Counted from the stretch's first letter, positions 1-9,696 are shown. The stretch is DNA of 12,966 bases from JANJWP01 sp049301335 (GCA_049301335.1 JBAQKV010000111.1:1-12966); one strand, 5' to 3'. The notes: generated by a model not told the origin, from the sequence alone. Made by a program: numbers and translations.

Positions 1-311
1 AAACGAAATCGACTCCGGAAGCATGACACAAAAGGGGTACGTTGGAGGCCCTCGAAAAACTCGACCTCGCCGATCCGGATTTCGCCGAAAAGACGTGGTC
101 GTACGTTCGGGCGTACCTCGTAAAGGAACTCGGAAACCCGATGTTCCCGAACATGACCGCCACCGAAGCCGTAAAAGCGACCGAGTCGATGGAAGGGTTC
201 GTTCCGTTCGCGTACTTCGCGCGGGAATTGGAATATTCCGCATCAAGGAACGATGCCGCGTCCAACCTCAGCCTTAAGGAATCCGCAACGACCTTTATCA
301 ACTCGAGATAA
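1..311 (+). CDS. C-terminal fragment of a helical Bat-operon protein (DUF4381-like?)
   Basis: The frame is open from the left edge if TGA at 24-26 is read as glycine, and it ends with TAA at 309-311. About 102 residues are visible. They are helical, with aromatic and basic residues in the pattern W-S-Y-V-R-A-Y-L followed by a T-A-T-E-A motif, and no membrane segment is visible in this part. The next gene starts within its stop codon (TAATG), so the two are probably translationally coupled. Bat-type operons often carry a DUF4381-like protein just before batA, whose cytoplasmic tail looks like this (a helix ending in R-x-Y-L, then a T-x-E-helix). That assignment rests on context and general resemblance only. 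The true start lies outside the window. A TTG at 42 could be taken as a start under the standard code, but the frame stays open upstream. Confidence 0.6.
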
Positions 312-1336
312 TGACCGTGCTCGCGAATATCGAATTTCTCCGTCCGCAAGCCCTCGCGCTCGCCGTTTTCGCCGTACCCGTTTTCGCCATGCTTCTCAGG
401 GAAGCCAAATTCTGAAGGTATTTCAGAATCGCGTGAGCAGTTCCGGGTAAATCCGGACGGGCATCGTTCCACGTCGTACGCGCCCTCTTAGGCGGCCTCG
501 TCATCGCGTGCCTTGCCGCGCTCTTGGCTGATCCGAGGTATCCGTATGTGAAAACCTCGGAAACCAAAGAAGGTACCGACATAGTCTTCGTCTTCGACAT
601 TTCCAAATCGATGCTCGCGGAAGACCTGAGTCCGAACCGTCTGGAAGCGGCTAAGCGCGTGCTCGCGAATTTCGTCGTGAAACGCGACGGAGACCGCTTC
701 TGACTCGTGATATTCGCCGGGAAGCCCTTTCTTCTCAGCCCGCTCACGAGCGACATGGATGCCTTTGCGGCAATCCTCTCCAAAGTCACGACCGATTCCA
801 TTCATCAGGAAATTCCCGGTTTGTCGTGAACCAACATCGGCGAAGGGCTCCTGCTCGCGTCCGAAAGCCTTTCCGGCACCGCTGGTGACAAAAACGTCGT
901 CCTCGTCACCGACGGCGAAGCGAACGTGGGGATCGACCCGAAGCCGGTAGCGAAACTCATGGCGGAACGGAAAATCAAAATCCATTCCATCGGCATCGGC
1001 GACCCTAAGGGAATCGACCTGTTCGTTACCGACAAAACCAACGGACAAAAAACCTATTTCCTCTGACCGGACGGGAAACCCATACGCGCGATCGTCGACG
1101 CGGAGCTCATGGCGTTCATTTCCACAACGACCTCCGGCACCTTCGCCAACGCGAGCGACGTGAAGGGGCTCGAGTCGGTCTTCGAAGCGCTCGACCAATC
1201 GACGAAGAAAAAAAGCGTTCGGGAGACCGTAAAACGCTATTCTTCGGCACAACTCCCGTTTCTCGCCGGGCTTTTGCTTTCGCTCGTCCTTTTCTCGGCA
1301 ATCTCGAGAATCGTTAGCGATGACCCCTCGGTATAA
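311..1336 (+). CDS. batA: BatA-like von Willebrand A (VWA) membrane protein
   Basis: A 341-residue protein starting at an ATG that overlaps the preceding stop by one base. It has a hydrophobic N-terminal segment (about residues 12-30), a second one (about 53-70), a VWA domain (about 85-280) and a C-terminal TM helix (about 314-334), the usual BatA layout. The metal-ion-dependent adhesion site is complete: D96-x-S98-x-S100, T174 and D201 in the TDGEAN motif. Five in-frame TGA codons (413, 434, 701, 827, 1064) must be read as Gly. The one at 827 sits directly before the MIDAS threonine, where VWA proteins commonly have a GT pair. BatA/BatB proteins act at the membrane in stress or envelope processes and are usually linked to a MoxR ATPase. 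No MoxR lies inside the window. The symbol is by family resemblance; the exact role in this lineage is unknown. Confidence 0.85.
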
Positions 1337-2355
1337 TGTCCACGACCATAAGCATCATCCTCATCGTAGCGGCGTCCGTCTTTTGGACGGCGTCCCTTTC
1401 GGCGAATCGCGTTCTGGGAATTCCGAAGCTTTCGGAAAACTCGGGAAACTACCGCGTATCACGATTCCGAAGGAACGCTCGGAGATCGGCGTTCGTCATC
1501 GGATTGGCCTGTCTTTGACTCACGCTCACCCCGTACTCCCTGAACGTCCGCAGCATGGCGGAACCCGCCAAAGACGTGGCGTTCGTCTTGGACGTATCGC
1601 GTTCGATGGACGTCGTCGATCCGAGCGAAGAAACGAGCCGGCTCGACCGCGCGAAAACGTTCATCGCGGGAGCCGTGGAAAAATATCCGCAAAACCGGTA
1701 TTCCCTCACGGTTTTCGCCGGCGAAGCGTACGAGGCCATACCGAAAACTTCGGATAAAACCGCTTTCGTAGCGCTCTTGTCGGGAATATCGAGCAAATAT
1801 TCGAACGCCGTCGGAACGGATTTTCTGAAAGTAGGGAAACGTCTCGATGACCGGTACGGAAGCTGAACGGACAATGCCGATACGAAACCCACGGCCCTCG
1901 CGGTCATCCTTACGGACGGCTGAGACGCGGAAGACACTCCGAACGCCGCCAGCTTGAGATCGGTTTTCCAGCATGCCAAAAATTCCCTCAAGACGCTCAC
2001 GGTGACCTACGGGACTCCCGAAGGCGCGCAAGTCCCTTTGGGAAAAGATTTTATGGGATGAACCGTATACCAAACGGACAAAAACGGAAATCCGGTGGTA
2101 TCGAAATCCAACCGGGAAACCGCCCGGAGGATCGCCGACGCGACGGATGGAAACGAAACGGACGAAAAGAATGCCGAGCGTTCGTTCGGAACGTCTTTGG
2201 ACACGGTGGAATCGACAGATGGCGAAAAACCGAACGAAACCGAAACGCCGGTATCCCCGTTCCACTTGATTTCCCTTCTCGCATTCGTTGCGGCATTCGT
2301 CATTCCTGATAAAATCCCCGCATGATCCAAAAAGCGCTCCTCACCGGCTTCATAA
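1336..2355 (+). CDS. batB: BatB-like von Willebrand A (VWA) membrane protein
   Basis: A 339-residue second VWA protein whose ATG overlaps the batA stop by one base (TAATG). It has an N-terminal hydrophobic helix (about 4-22), another helix around the UGA glycine 61, a VWA domain and a C-terminal TM helix (about 306-322). MIDAS residues are visible: D86-x-S-x-S, T161 and D194. In the TDGG motif that follows the MIDAS strand, the second glycine is itself a UGA (1921). TGA codons occur at 1516, 1864, 1921, 2059 and 2323. Under the standard code the gene would look like three fragments. With UGA as Gly it runs to TAA at 2353-2355 and overlaps the next gene by 34 nt. It probably pairs with the BatA-like protein at the membrane. 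The segment between the VWA domain and the last helix is rich in Glu, Asp, Thr and Asn and is probably flexible. Confidence 0.85.
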
Positions 2356-3356
2356 TCGCGCTCAGCGCGCTTCTGGCCGTCAATCTCGCCTCGCACAGGC
2401 CGGAGGCTTTTTTTCTGATGGGTTGGGCCGCGGAGAAGTTTTGACAGCACGAAACCGCTACGCGCATGTTCGATACGGGACTTGAGTCTTCGAAAAAAGA
2501 TTCCCCTATCAAAGACCGGCTTCGCGTCGCGGACGGAGCCTCCCTTACGAATTCGAATTTCGATCGCGAAGCGGTTTCGACGCTGTATGCCGAAGCGAAC
2601 GCCGCTGAAGGGAAAGAACGTGAAAAACTCGAAGCGTTACGTCTGCTCGCCCTTTGAAACGCTCGTGCGAAAGACGCCCTCACCCTCGAATGAACCAATA
2701 AGAAACTTTGACTGTACGGCGCGCTCGTCGCTTATACCGGATCGTACCGGATTGACGGAAACGACGATTCGCGAACCAATTTCGAAATCGTAAAAAAGCT
2801 TCTCGACGAACAAGTGAAGGCGGATAAGGAAAAGTCCCAGCAAAAAGAGAAACAGGACCAAGACAGCGGTTGAGACAGTAGGAAAGCGGACGAATCAGAT
2901 AAGTGAGGTTCGAAGGACGGCGAGAAGAAAGATGAAAGACAACCGGAAAATTCGGACTCTTCCGCGAAGGGCGAATCAAAATCCGCCTGATCGGGAAAAG
3001 AGCGGGAAAAAAACGGTTCAGAGGAAAGAAAGGATGCGAACGCGAAAACCGAACCCCCGAAATCCTGAAACTGGACCAACGCCGGAAATCCCGCGTCCCT
3101 CCAAGGCGATCCGGGGGGAAGCCGGTGATCGAACGGTTCCGTTCCGCTTTCCGCCGAAGAGCGGAAAGAATTGGAAGCCGACATAAAAAGCCTCTCCGAA
3201 CTCCAAAAGGAACGTAACAAGTACGTTCGTCCCGACGGGCAGGCGCAATCCCAAAACGCCATCCCCAACTCGCTTCGCGAACTCTTCTCGGGGGATCCGT
3301 TATTCGATAGCATGCTTCCGCAGCCGGATACCTGAGCGAACGGCAAGAGTTGGTAA
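2322..3356 (+). CDS. batC: BatC-like membrane protein with a charged low-complexity tail
   Basis: A 344-residue protein. An N-terminal TM or signal-anchor helix (about 5-23) is followed by a helical region (about 30-155) that looks like TPR-type repeats, with many Ala, Glu and Leu. Then comes a long Lys/Glu/Asp/Ser/Gly-rich linker (about 165-285). A conserved-looking C-terminal part (about 278-344) holds an S-A-E-E-R-K-E-L helix and the L-R-E-L-F segment. Ten TGA codons must be read as Gly (2442, 2655, 2691, 2709, 2871, 2904, 2988, 3066, 3126, 3333), and the gene ends with TAA. Position after batA and batB, and the helix/linker architecture, match BatC-type proteins, which are thought to scaffold the Bat complex. 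The start overlaps batB by 34 nt, so coupling is likely. The family call rests on order and architecture, because the linker carries little alignable signal. Confidence 0.7.
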
Positions 3357-3369
3357 TTTAAACGTGGAT

Positions 3370-3397
3370 TTGATTATGCGGAACGAAGTGGTATCCT
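3370..3397 (+). promoter_or_regulatory. Possible sigma-70-like promoter for the C4-domain surface protein
   Basis: TTGATT at 3370-3375 and TATCCT at 3392-3397 are separated by 16 bp. Each matches four of six consensus positions. The placement would give a leader of roughly 20 nt before the ATG at 3424. It also argues against the in-frame ATG at 3376, which would lie inside the spacer. The match is modest, so this is tentative. Confidence 0.3.
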
Positions 3398-3423
3398 CGC
3401 GACAATTATCCCAATCACGGCCC

Positions 3424-4173
3424 ATGAAAATCATCAAGCCATTCCTGAGCGGCGTCCAATTTTCACTCGGCATCGTCGCCACGGTCGGCCTCGTTGGAAT
3501 CTCGTTAGCCGCATGGAACGCGACCATGCCGAGCGCGTCCCCGGGCTCCCCGTTGACCTCCACCGGTTGGAATGCCGTCGTTGATAACGTGAACGACCTC
3601 AACAGCCGCCTTACCAATCTGACGAATAAGAACGTCGGAAGCGTCATTACGCGCTGGTGAGTCGGAACGTCCACCGCTAATGCCACCCTTCTCTACTCCG
3701 GATGGGCGTTCGCGAACCATTACGCGAATGCCAATAACTATGCCCCGGTCTGTCTTCAGTGAGGAGATCCTGGTTCGGCGAGCGCGAACGCGGCTTCCGC
3801 ATACGGCGCGCTCCTGTATCCGGTCGGAACTGGCGACGCATCTCGAATGCCGCCGGGAGTCACCGCCTCCACGCAAGTGCGTTGCAGCAGATTGTACGTC
3901 GCGTGACCCACCTACGAAAATTTCGGAAGCAATTCCTGTCCGTCAGGCTGGAACGTCATATACAGCGGATACGCGATGAGCGGATACTACAACCATACGG
4001 GCGACGTAAACTCCATGCTCTGCGTCGACGCCGCCAACTACGACTCAAGTAATTCCTGGGCGTGGACGAGCGGAGGCACCTATCTTAGCGCCGCGTACGT
4101 ATGGACCGGCCCGGATGCTACGAACTACCCCGTGCAGCGTTACGTGAAGTGCGCCGTTTGCGGAAAGTACTAA
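3424..4173 (+). CDS. Secreted surface protein with a short-chain collagen C4-like C-terminal domain
   Basis: A 249-residue protein with a signal peptide or N-terminal anchor: K-I-I-K, a hydrophobic stretch at about 8-28, and a possible cleavage near S-L-A-A. A T-G-W-N segment and an Asn/Leu-rich helix follow. Six cysteines lie at 110, 154, 172, 200, 243 and 246. The C-terminal pattern is C-P-S-G-W, then V-I-Y-S-G, then Y-N-H-T-G, then M-L-C-V, ending in C-A-V-C. From memory this matches the conserved skeleton of the C4/spongin-type short-chain collagen domain, which normally ends in V-P-C-A-V-C. TGA at 3658, 3760 and 3904 must be read as Gly, and the end is TAA. I chose the ATG at 3424 because the signal peptide begins there. 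Upstream in-frame GTG (3364) and ATG (3376) are possible. The role is probably adhesion or a surface fibre, by inference. Confidence 0.7.
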
Positions 4174-4179
4174 ACGGAA

Positions 4180-4202
4180 AATCCCCCCATGTCGGGGGGA
4201 TT
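4180..4202. terminator. Hairpin between convergent genes
   Basis: A perfect 9-bp stem (4180-4188 with 4194-4202) has six G:C pairs next to a 5-nt loop. It lies between two converging genes ending at 4173 and 4218. Read on the - strand, ATTTTCC follows the stem, so it fits best as the pyrH terminator. On the + strand no U-tract follows. A bidirectional role is plausible. Confidence 0.6.
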
Positions 4203-4217
4203 CCTATGAGGCCGAGA

Positions 4218-4928
4218 CTATTCCGGAGTTACCATCGTTCCTCGGACATCGCCGGTTCATAGGCGGTCGATGTCTTCGATACGGCAAACGAAAAGCGGAA
4301 GCTTTTCATCCTTCGCGAGCGCGAGCGCGCTTTGGTCCATGATGCGGAGATTTTTCGAAAGCGCCACCGAACCCGGAACGGTATCGTAGCGGACGGCGTC
4401 CGGATGTTTCGCCGGATCTTTGTCGTATACCCCGTCGACCTTAGTGCCCTTTACGAGAACGTCACAGTGGAGTTCGAGCGCGCGGAGGACGGCTGCGGAG
4501 TCGGTGGTGAAATACGGGTTTCCGGAACCTCCTACCGCAATGACGACGCGGCCGTTCGTGAGATGTTTGACCGCGCGGCGCTGGATGAAGAGTTCGCTGA
4601 CTCGGTTGATTTCCAACGCGCTCATGATGCGCACTTCCCTACCATGGCGCTCTATGGCGTCGCCGAGCGCGATGCCGTTGATAACCGTAGCGAGCATGCC
4701 CATGTAGTCACCCTGCGAGCGGTCGAGGCCCTTGGCGGCCATGGTCGCGCCACGGAAGATATTGCCTCAACCGATGACGATGACGACCTCCTTTCACGAA
4801 TTCGCGAGAGCGACGACTTTTTCGGCAAGCGTATGGAGGAATTCCACGTCGATTCCGTACCCTACGGAACCCTGGAGGGCTTCGCCGGAAAGCTTGAGGA
4901 GAAAACGCTTCGCGTTCTGGATCTGCAT
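4218..4928 (-). CDS. pyrH: UMP kinase (uridylate kinase)
   Basis: A 236-residue protein, the usual size for bacterial PyrH. It phosphorylates UMP to UDP with ATP in pyrimidine nucleotide synthesis and belongs to the amino acid kinase fold. Visible motifs are L-L-K-L-S-G-E-A-L near residue 10, the I-G-G-G-N-I-F-R-G phosphate loop near 52-60, and D-G-V-Y-D-K-D-P-A-K-H-P. UGA codes for Gly at residues 45, 54 and 224. Residue 54 lies inside the invariant glycine loop. The third UGA (4257-4259) would be the stop under the standard code. Read as Gly, it extends the protein to a G-T-M-V end, matching the conserved G-T-x-V C-terminus of PyrH, then TAG. I chose the ATG at 4928 because M-Q-I-Q-N-A-K-R-F places the kinase motif at its usual distance. 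The frame is open further upstream through the palindrome. Confidence 0.95.
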
Positions 4929-4944
4929 GGGACGGAGGGGTGAA

Positions 4945-5066
4945 GTAACTTTTTTGAAAATGATGGAATTTGAACGAAAGCTGCGTACCGGAGCGAACCG
5001 TAGTTTGCTACGGAGAGCGAGGAAACGCAAAGATTGAGTTCAAAGTCAGCATTTTGAGAAAGTTAC
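4945..5066. repeat. 122-bp imperfect inverted repeat upstream of pyrH
   Basis: The outer ends GTAACTTT (4945) and AAAGTTAC (ending 5066) are exact complements. The centre is a perfect CCGTAG-TTTG-CTACGG hairpin (4998-5013), and both share the symmetry point 5005.5. Between them, AAAATG, TTTGAAC and TGCGT pair with only 1-2 nt bulges, so the whole block can fold into one long hairpin. It fills most of the 161 nt between pyrH and the terminator of the upstream operon. It could be a MITE-like relic, a processing site or a leader structure of pyrH. No second copy is evident in this window. Confidence 0.75.
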
Positions 5067-5091
5067 AAAATAAAATCCCGCGAACGGGATT
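5065..5091 (-). terminator. Intrinsic terminator of the gyrB / nuclease-like / HTH unit
   Basis: Stem AATCCCG (5074-5080) pairs with CGGGATT (5085-5091) around a 4-nt loop. On the - strand it is followed directly by TTATTTTG, a U-rich tail. The stem overlaps the TAA of the HTH gene (5090-5092), so it closes that transcription unit. Confidence 0.8.
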
Positions 5092-5695
5092 AGATAGTGG
5101 CGAACCACATGCCGAGGAACCCCAAAAGGAGGATGGCGAGGGCGAAGGCGAGAATGGCGGTAATGTTCTTTTCGCTTTCGAGACGTTTGGTAACGGCTTC
5201 GACTTCCTTTACGGCATTCGCCTTTTCCTCGTCGCCCTTGGTCTTGGCAGCTTCGAGGAGGTACGAGGTCTTTTTGAATTCGATCATCGAAACCGAGTTC
5301 TTGAGTTCGGCTTCCGCCTGGCCTACGCGGTACGAAAGTTCGCGGATGACGCGGTCTTTCTCGTCGATGCGCTTCTGTGCGTCCTCGAAAAGGTCTTGGT
5401 AGTCCACGAGCACCGGCTTGCGGCGGAAACCGGTGTCTTTCTTGGCGTCGTCGAAGAATACGATTTCGCCGTCTTCGGCCTTGGGGGCGACGAATTCGAC
5501 GTCTTCTTGGCGGGCGGAGTCGTCGACTTCCCTGCCGAGTTCGTTCTTGAGGATGTCCAAATCCCCATCGTGGACGAAAACCTTCTTCCCCACCTTCTTC
5601 GAACGGAGCTTGCCCGCTTTTACGTAACGGTCCAAAGTCCTCGTCGAGATGGCGAGGCTATCGGCTGCGGCGTAACGGTCGAGAGTGAAAGGCAT
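5090..5695 (-). CDS. Membrane-tethered helix-turn-helix protein with coiled coil
   Basis: A 201-residue protein in three parts. The N-terminus (about 4-48) is an excisionase/MerR-type helix-turn-helix, with A-A-A-D-S-L-A-I-S-T-R-T-L-D-R-Y-V-K then K-V-G-K-K-V-F-V. An acidic linker leads to a Glu/Lys/Ala-rich, probably coiled-coil region (about 95-175). A single C-terminal TM helix (about 178-198) ends the protein. The DNA-binding end should face the cytoplasm, as in a tail-anchored protein. It starts 10 nt after the nuclease-like gene and ends in a terminator hairpin, so it is the last gene of the gyrB unit. It has no UGA codons and ends in TAA. I do not recognise a named family. A membrane-bound regulator or a chromosome-anchoring protein are both conceivable. 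Confidence 0.85.
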   Translation of the reverse strand: MPFTLDRYAAADSLAISTRTLDRYVKAGKLRSKKVGKKVFVHDGDLDILKNELGREVDDSARQEDVEFVAPKAEDGEIVFFDDAKKDTGFRRKPVLVDYQDLFEDAQKRIDEKDRVIRELSYRVGQAEAELKNSVSMIEFKKTSYLLEAAKTKGDEEKANAVKEVEAVTKRLESEKNITAILAFALAILLLGFLGMWFATI

Positions 5696-5705
5696 GGGCG
5701 AATAC

Positions 5706-6365
5706 TTATTTGACTATAATCTCAAGAGAATCCGATTTATTGGAAAACGTTTCGAAAATTCAGCTTTCCCAGTCCACATACTCACTTTCAGAAATTTGAA
5801 GGTCAAACAGGATGACTACGAGACTGTCATAATGCTTCAGATACCGGATGATCTTATCCGCGATCGTCCGTAATTCTGACTTTGAAGTCGGTCATTTGAT
5901 TTCGATCGCGATATTTCAGACGACTATGTCTGGCCGAGTATCGCTTCTCGTCTCCTCGATGTCGAGATTTGGGAAAGTCTTTTTAAGATACCCCGCGAGT
6001 TCCATTTGATAATGGGCTTCCTTCTTATGGCTCCTAACGGAAGAAAACGACTGAATCTCACTAATTAATGCGTCAAAAACCGCATTTCTATCGTCTTTTG
6101 AACTTAATTGGGCTTTTCTATGCCGCTTGTACAGGAATAATCCAACAAAAAACGCTAGTAGAACCCCCAAGACAACAGAGGCAATGATCAGCCAATGAGT
6201 TATCTGGTCTCGATGAGCTTCAATATACGGCCAAGCCTTAAAATGAAACCAGATTCAAAACAAAAGAAAGAAGGCGATAAATCAACGAAAAATCGCCTCA
6301 TCAAGGTAATCGTCCCCTCTTCGGGTCCTGCTGCGATATCTCTTGTAAGACCTTTTGCGAGCCAT
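5706..6365 (-). CDS. Two-TM protein with a PD-(D/E)XK nuclease-like domain
   Basis: A 219-residue protein visible in full only with UGA as Gly (residues 28, 37, 150, 157+1, and 202 by position; codons at 6282, 6255, 5916, 5892 and 5760). The N-terminus is very Arg/Lys-rich (residues 1-16). TM helices lie at about 28-45 and 58-79, placing both ends in the cytoplasm. The soluble part has a helix with E116/E122, then R-P-D146-I-V-V-G, then I-E155-I-K157-G, which is the D...ExK core of PD-(D/E)XK restriction-type nucleases. Strand and helix segments such as L-V-V-I-L-F-D-L follow. The ATG lies 4 nt after the gyrB stop, so it is probably co-transcribed. GC is far lower than in neighbours (20-26 of 60 in sampled lines against 40 of 60 in gyrB), suggesting transfer. 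Catalytic activity is inferred from the motif only. Confidence 0.8.
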
Positions 6366-6369
6366 GGCA

Positions 6370-8277
<1,908 letters not shown>

Positions 8278-8307
8278 GAGGATGGGTACCTAAAAATAGT
8301 CCCGCGG

Positions 8308-8335
8308 ATTATACGGAACAAGAAACGAAAGTAAA
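8308..8335 (-). promoter_or_regulatory. Promoter of the gyrB unit
   Basis: On the - strand, a perfect TATAAT -10 box (8308-8313) follows TTTACT (8330-8335, four of six consensus bases) after a 16-bp spacer. Transcription would start near 8301, giving a leader of about 24 nt before the gyrB ATG at 8277. It occupies the 64-nt gap after the upstream gene's stop at 8342, where no terminator hairpin is visible, so some read-through is possible. Confidence 0.7.
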
Positions 8336-8341
8336 ATCGAA

Positions 8342-9163
8342 TTATACCCGGTTTTCCGCTTGCCGAATAGGCTTAGAAGCCTTTTTGACGGCCGCGTCCA
8401 CAATCGGGCGCAAACGGTCGTGCGCCATAGGGAAAGCCATGATGACCAACGCACGGAGTTCGGCGAGTTTCTTCATTACCGGCAATGCCCGCTGTCCGCT
8501 CGACAAAGCGATCTCGACGGTCGTGCGCTCGATGGTGGAAATGAATTTCTCCACCTCGGCGACGGTCGGTTCCGGCACGTCTTCCTTCACGGTCGGATCG
8601 AGGTACCGATAGACTTTCATGGAGGCTTCGCACTTCGCGAGGCGCTTTTCGATGACGACCACGACCATGGGCTTTTTGATTCCGGCATCCGCGGATTCCC
8701 CTAAGGATTTCGAAAGTTTGTTCTGACGGCGTTTTTCGGTCCGCTTCGCCTCCTTTTCAGCGCTTTCGGCAAGCCTTTTCGCATCTTTCGCCATCTTCGC
8801 GAATTTCTGGTCCGAAAAAACGGAGACGGGCTTTCAAAGTATTTTGGAAACCTCGGCACTCACCGATTCGAGAGATTTCGGCAATACGTCGCCTTGGAGG
8901 GCAAGTTCTTCGAGCATGCCCTCCCATACGGAATCGTCGTCCACGCGGGACGAAGCGGCGACTCACGCCTCCGAAAGCGGAGACGGGGTCCCGACTCGCC
9001 CGTAGTCACCGGAAAGAAGCGCGAAATCGGATTCCCTGACGGCCGCGCCCACTTTGGTCACGACGCCGCCCACGATCGAAAACGCCGATCATTTCGGCTG
9101 TTTGAAAAACGAAATCCGGACGCCGGCTTCGTAAATCGAGGATGGAACGCGGTTCTTGGACAC
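8342..9163 (-). CDS. Hypothetical protein, last gene of the ABC-F unit
   Basis: A 273-residue protein from a GTG at 9163 that lies 1 nt after the upstream stop, ending in TAA. Three UGA codons (residues 25, 67 and 110; at 9089, 8963 and 8834) must be read as Gly. Under the standard code only the last 150 residues would be seen, starting at 8794. The N-terminal third is mixed and small-residue-rich. A strongly charged, probably coiled-coil stretch (about 118-160, Lys/Glu/Arg/Ala) follows. The C-terminal part has a V-V-V-V-I-E-K-R strand, Y-R-Y-L-D-P-T and several amphipathic helices. There is no signal peptide or TM helix. I recognise no family. The start is uncertain: the GTG is favoured by spacing and by the unbroken frame across 370 nt that would otherwise be empty. 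Confidence 0.65.
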
Positions 9164-9164
9164 T

Positions 9165-9695
9165 CTAGAAATTCAACGGGATATCTTCGTACGGGGCATG
9201 TTCTTCGGCGAAGAAACGGTCGCGCCAACCGTTCCAGAACCAGAAATCGCCGATGTCCGCGAAACCTTTCGCGTATATCCACTGCGACCAGGTTTCGAGG
9301 GTTTGGCTCCGGTAGTCGGCATTGCGCAATTTCGGAAGGACCGATTCGAGAAGGCGCGAAACGTACGACCTTTTCGCTTGTCGGAAAAAATCCGCCCGAT
9401 CCGCCATGCAGAATGAAAAGCAGAGCCTTTCGAGAGAAAGGAGTTTCCCGATGGTCGAATCGACTTCCCGGCTCCGGCCTTCCGGCGGAATCGCCGCGCA
9501 TTTCCGAATAAGCGTTTCGGCGTAGTTCTCGGCGGTGAAGTTCTCTGGAAAAACCGATTCGAACCTCTTCTTCGTCGCTTCGGCCAAACGTTTGGTTTCA
9601 GAACGCATCCTCGCCGGCGAATTCGTCGAAACGGATTCCCCCACGCCGTCGTCGTAGGAAATCCTATGGAGTTTTCAAGAAGGCAGTCTCGGCAT
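9165..9695 (-). CDS. Hypothetical helical protein downstream of ABC-F
   Basis: A 176-residue protein starting at an ATG 1 nt after the ABC-F stop (TAG-C-ATG) and ending in TAG. One UGA (9675, residue 7) is read as Gly. Under the standard code translation would seem to begin at a GTG at 9644. The sequence is mostly helical, with charged N-terminal repeats of Lys/Arg/Glu, Cys residues in C-F-S-F-C, and a Trp/Phe-rich C-terminal end (W-S-Q-W-I, then D-F-W-F-W-N-G-W-R-D). No signal peptide, TM segment or known catalytic motif is visible. Tight coupling to the ABC-F gene suggests co-expression, possibly a translation-related job, but no function can be assigned. Confidence 0.7.
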
Positions 9696-9696
9696 G

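Noticed and set aside
488..1252. A 254-residue - strand open frame opposite the BatA-like gene
   Set aside because: It is a shadow of the VWA gene. With UGA as Gly the + frame is complete and carries the MIDAS motif, while the antisense product is Arg/Phe/Val-rich with no motif.
311..3356. Bat operon as a set of pseudogenes with many nonsense mutations
   Set aside because: All interruptions are TGA, none are TAA, TAG or frameshifts, and the motifs are intact on both sides. This is codon reassignment, not decay.
3364..3423. Upstream GTG (3364) or ATG (3376) as the start of the C4-domain protein
   Set aside because: The added residues are polar and would bury the signal peptide. A promoter-like element overlaps this stretch. 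They cannot be fully excluded.
4970..5713. A 247-residue + strand open frame covering the palindrome and the HTH gene
   Set aside because: It runs through the terminator and palindrome and is antisense to the coherent HTH/coiled-coil/TM protein.
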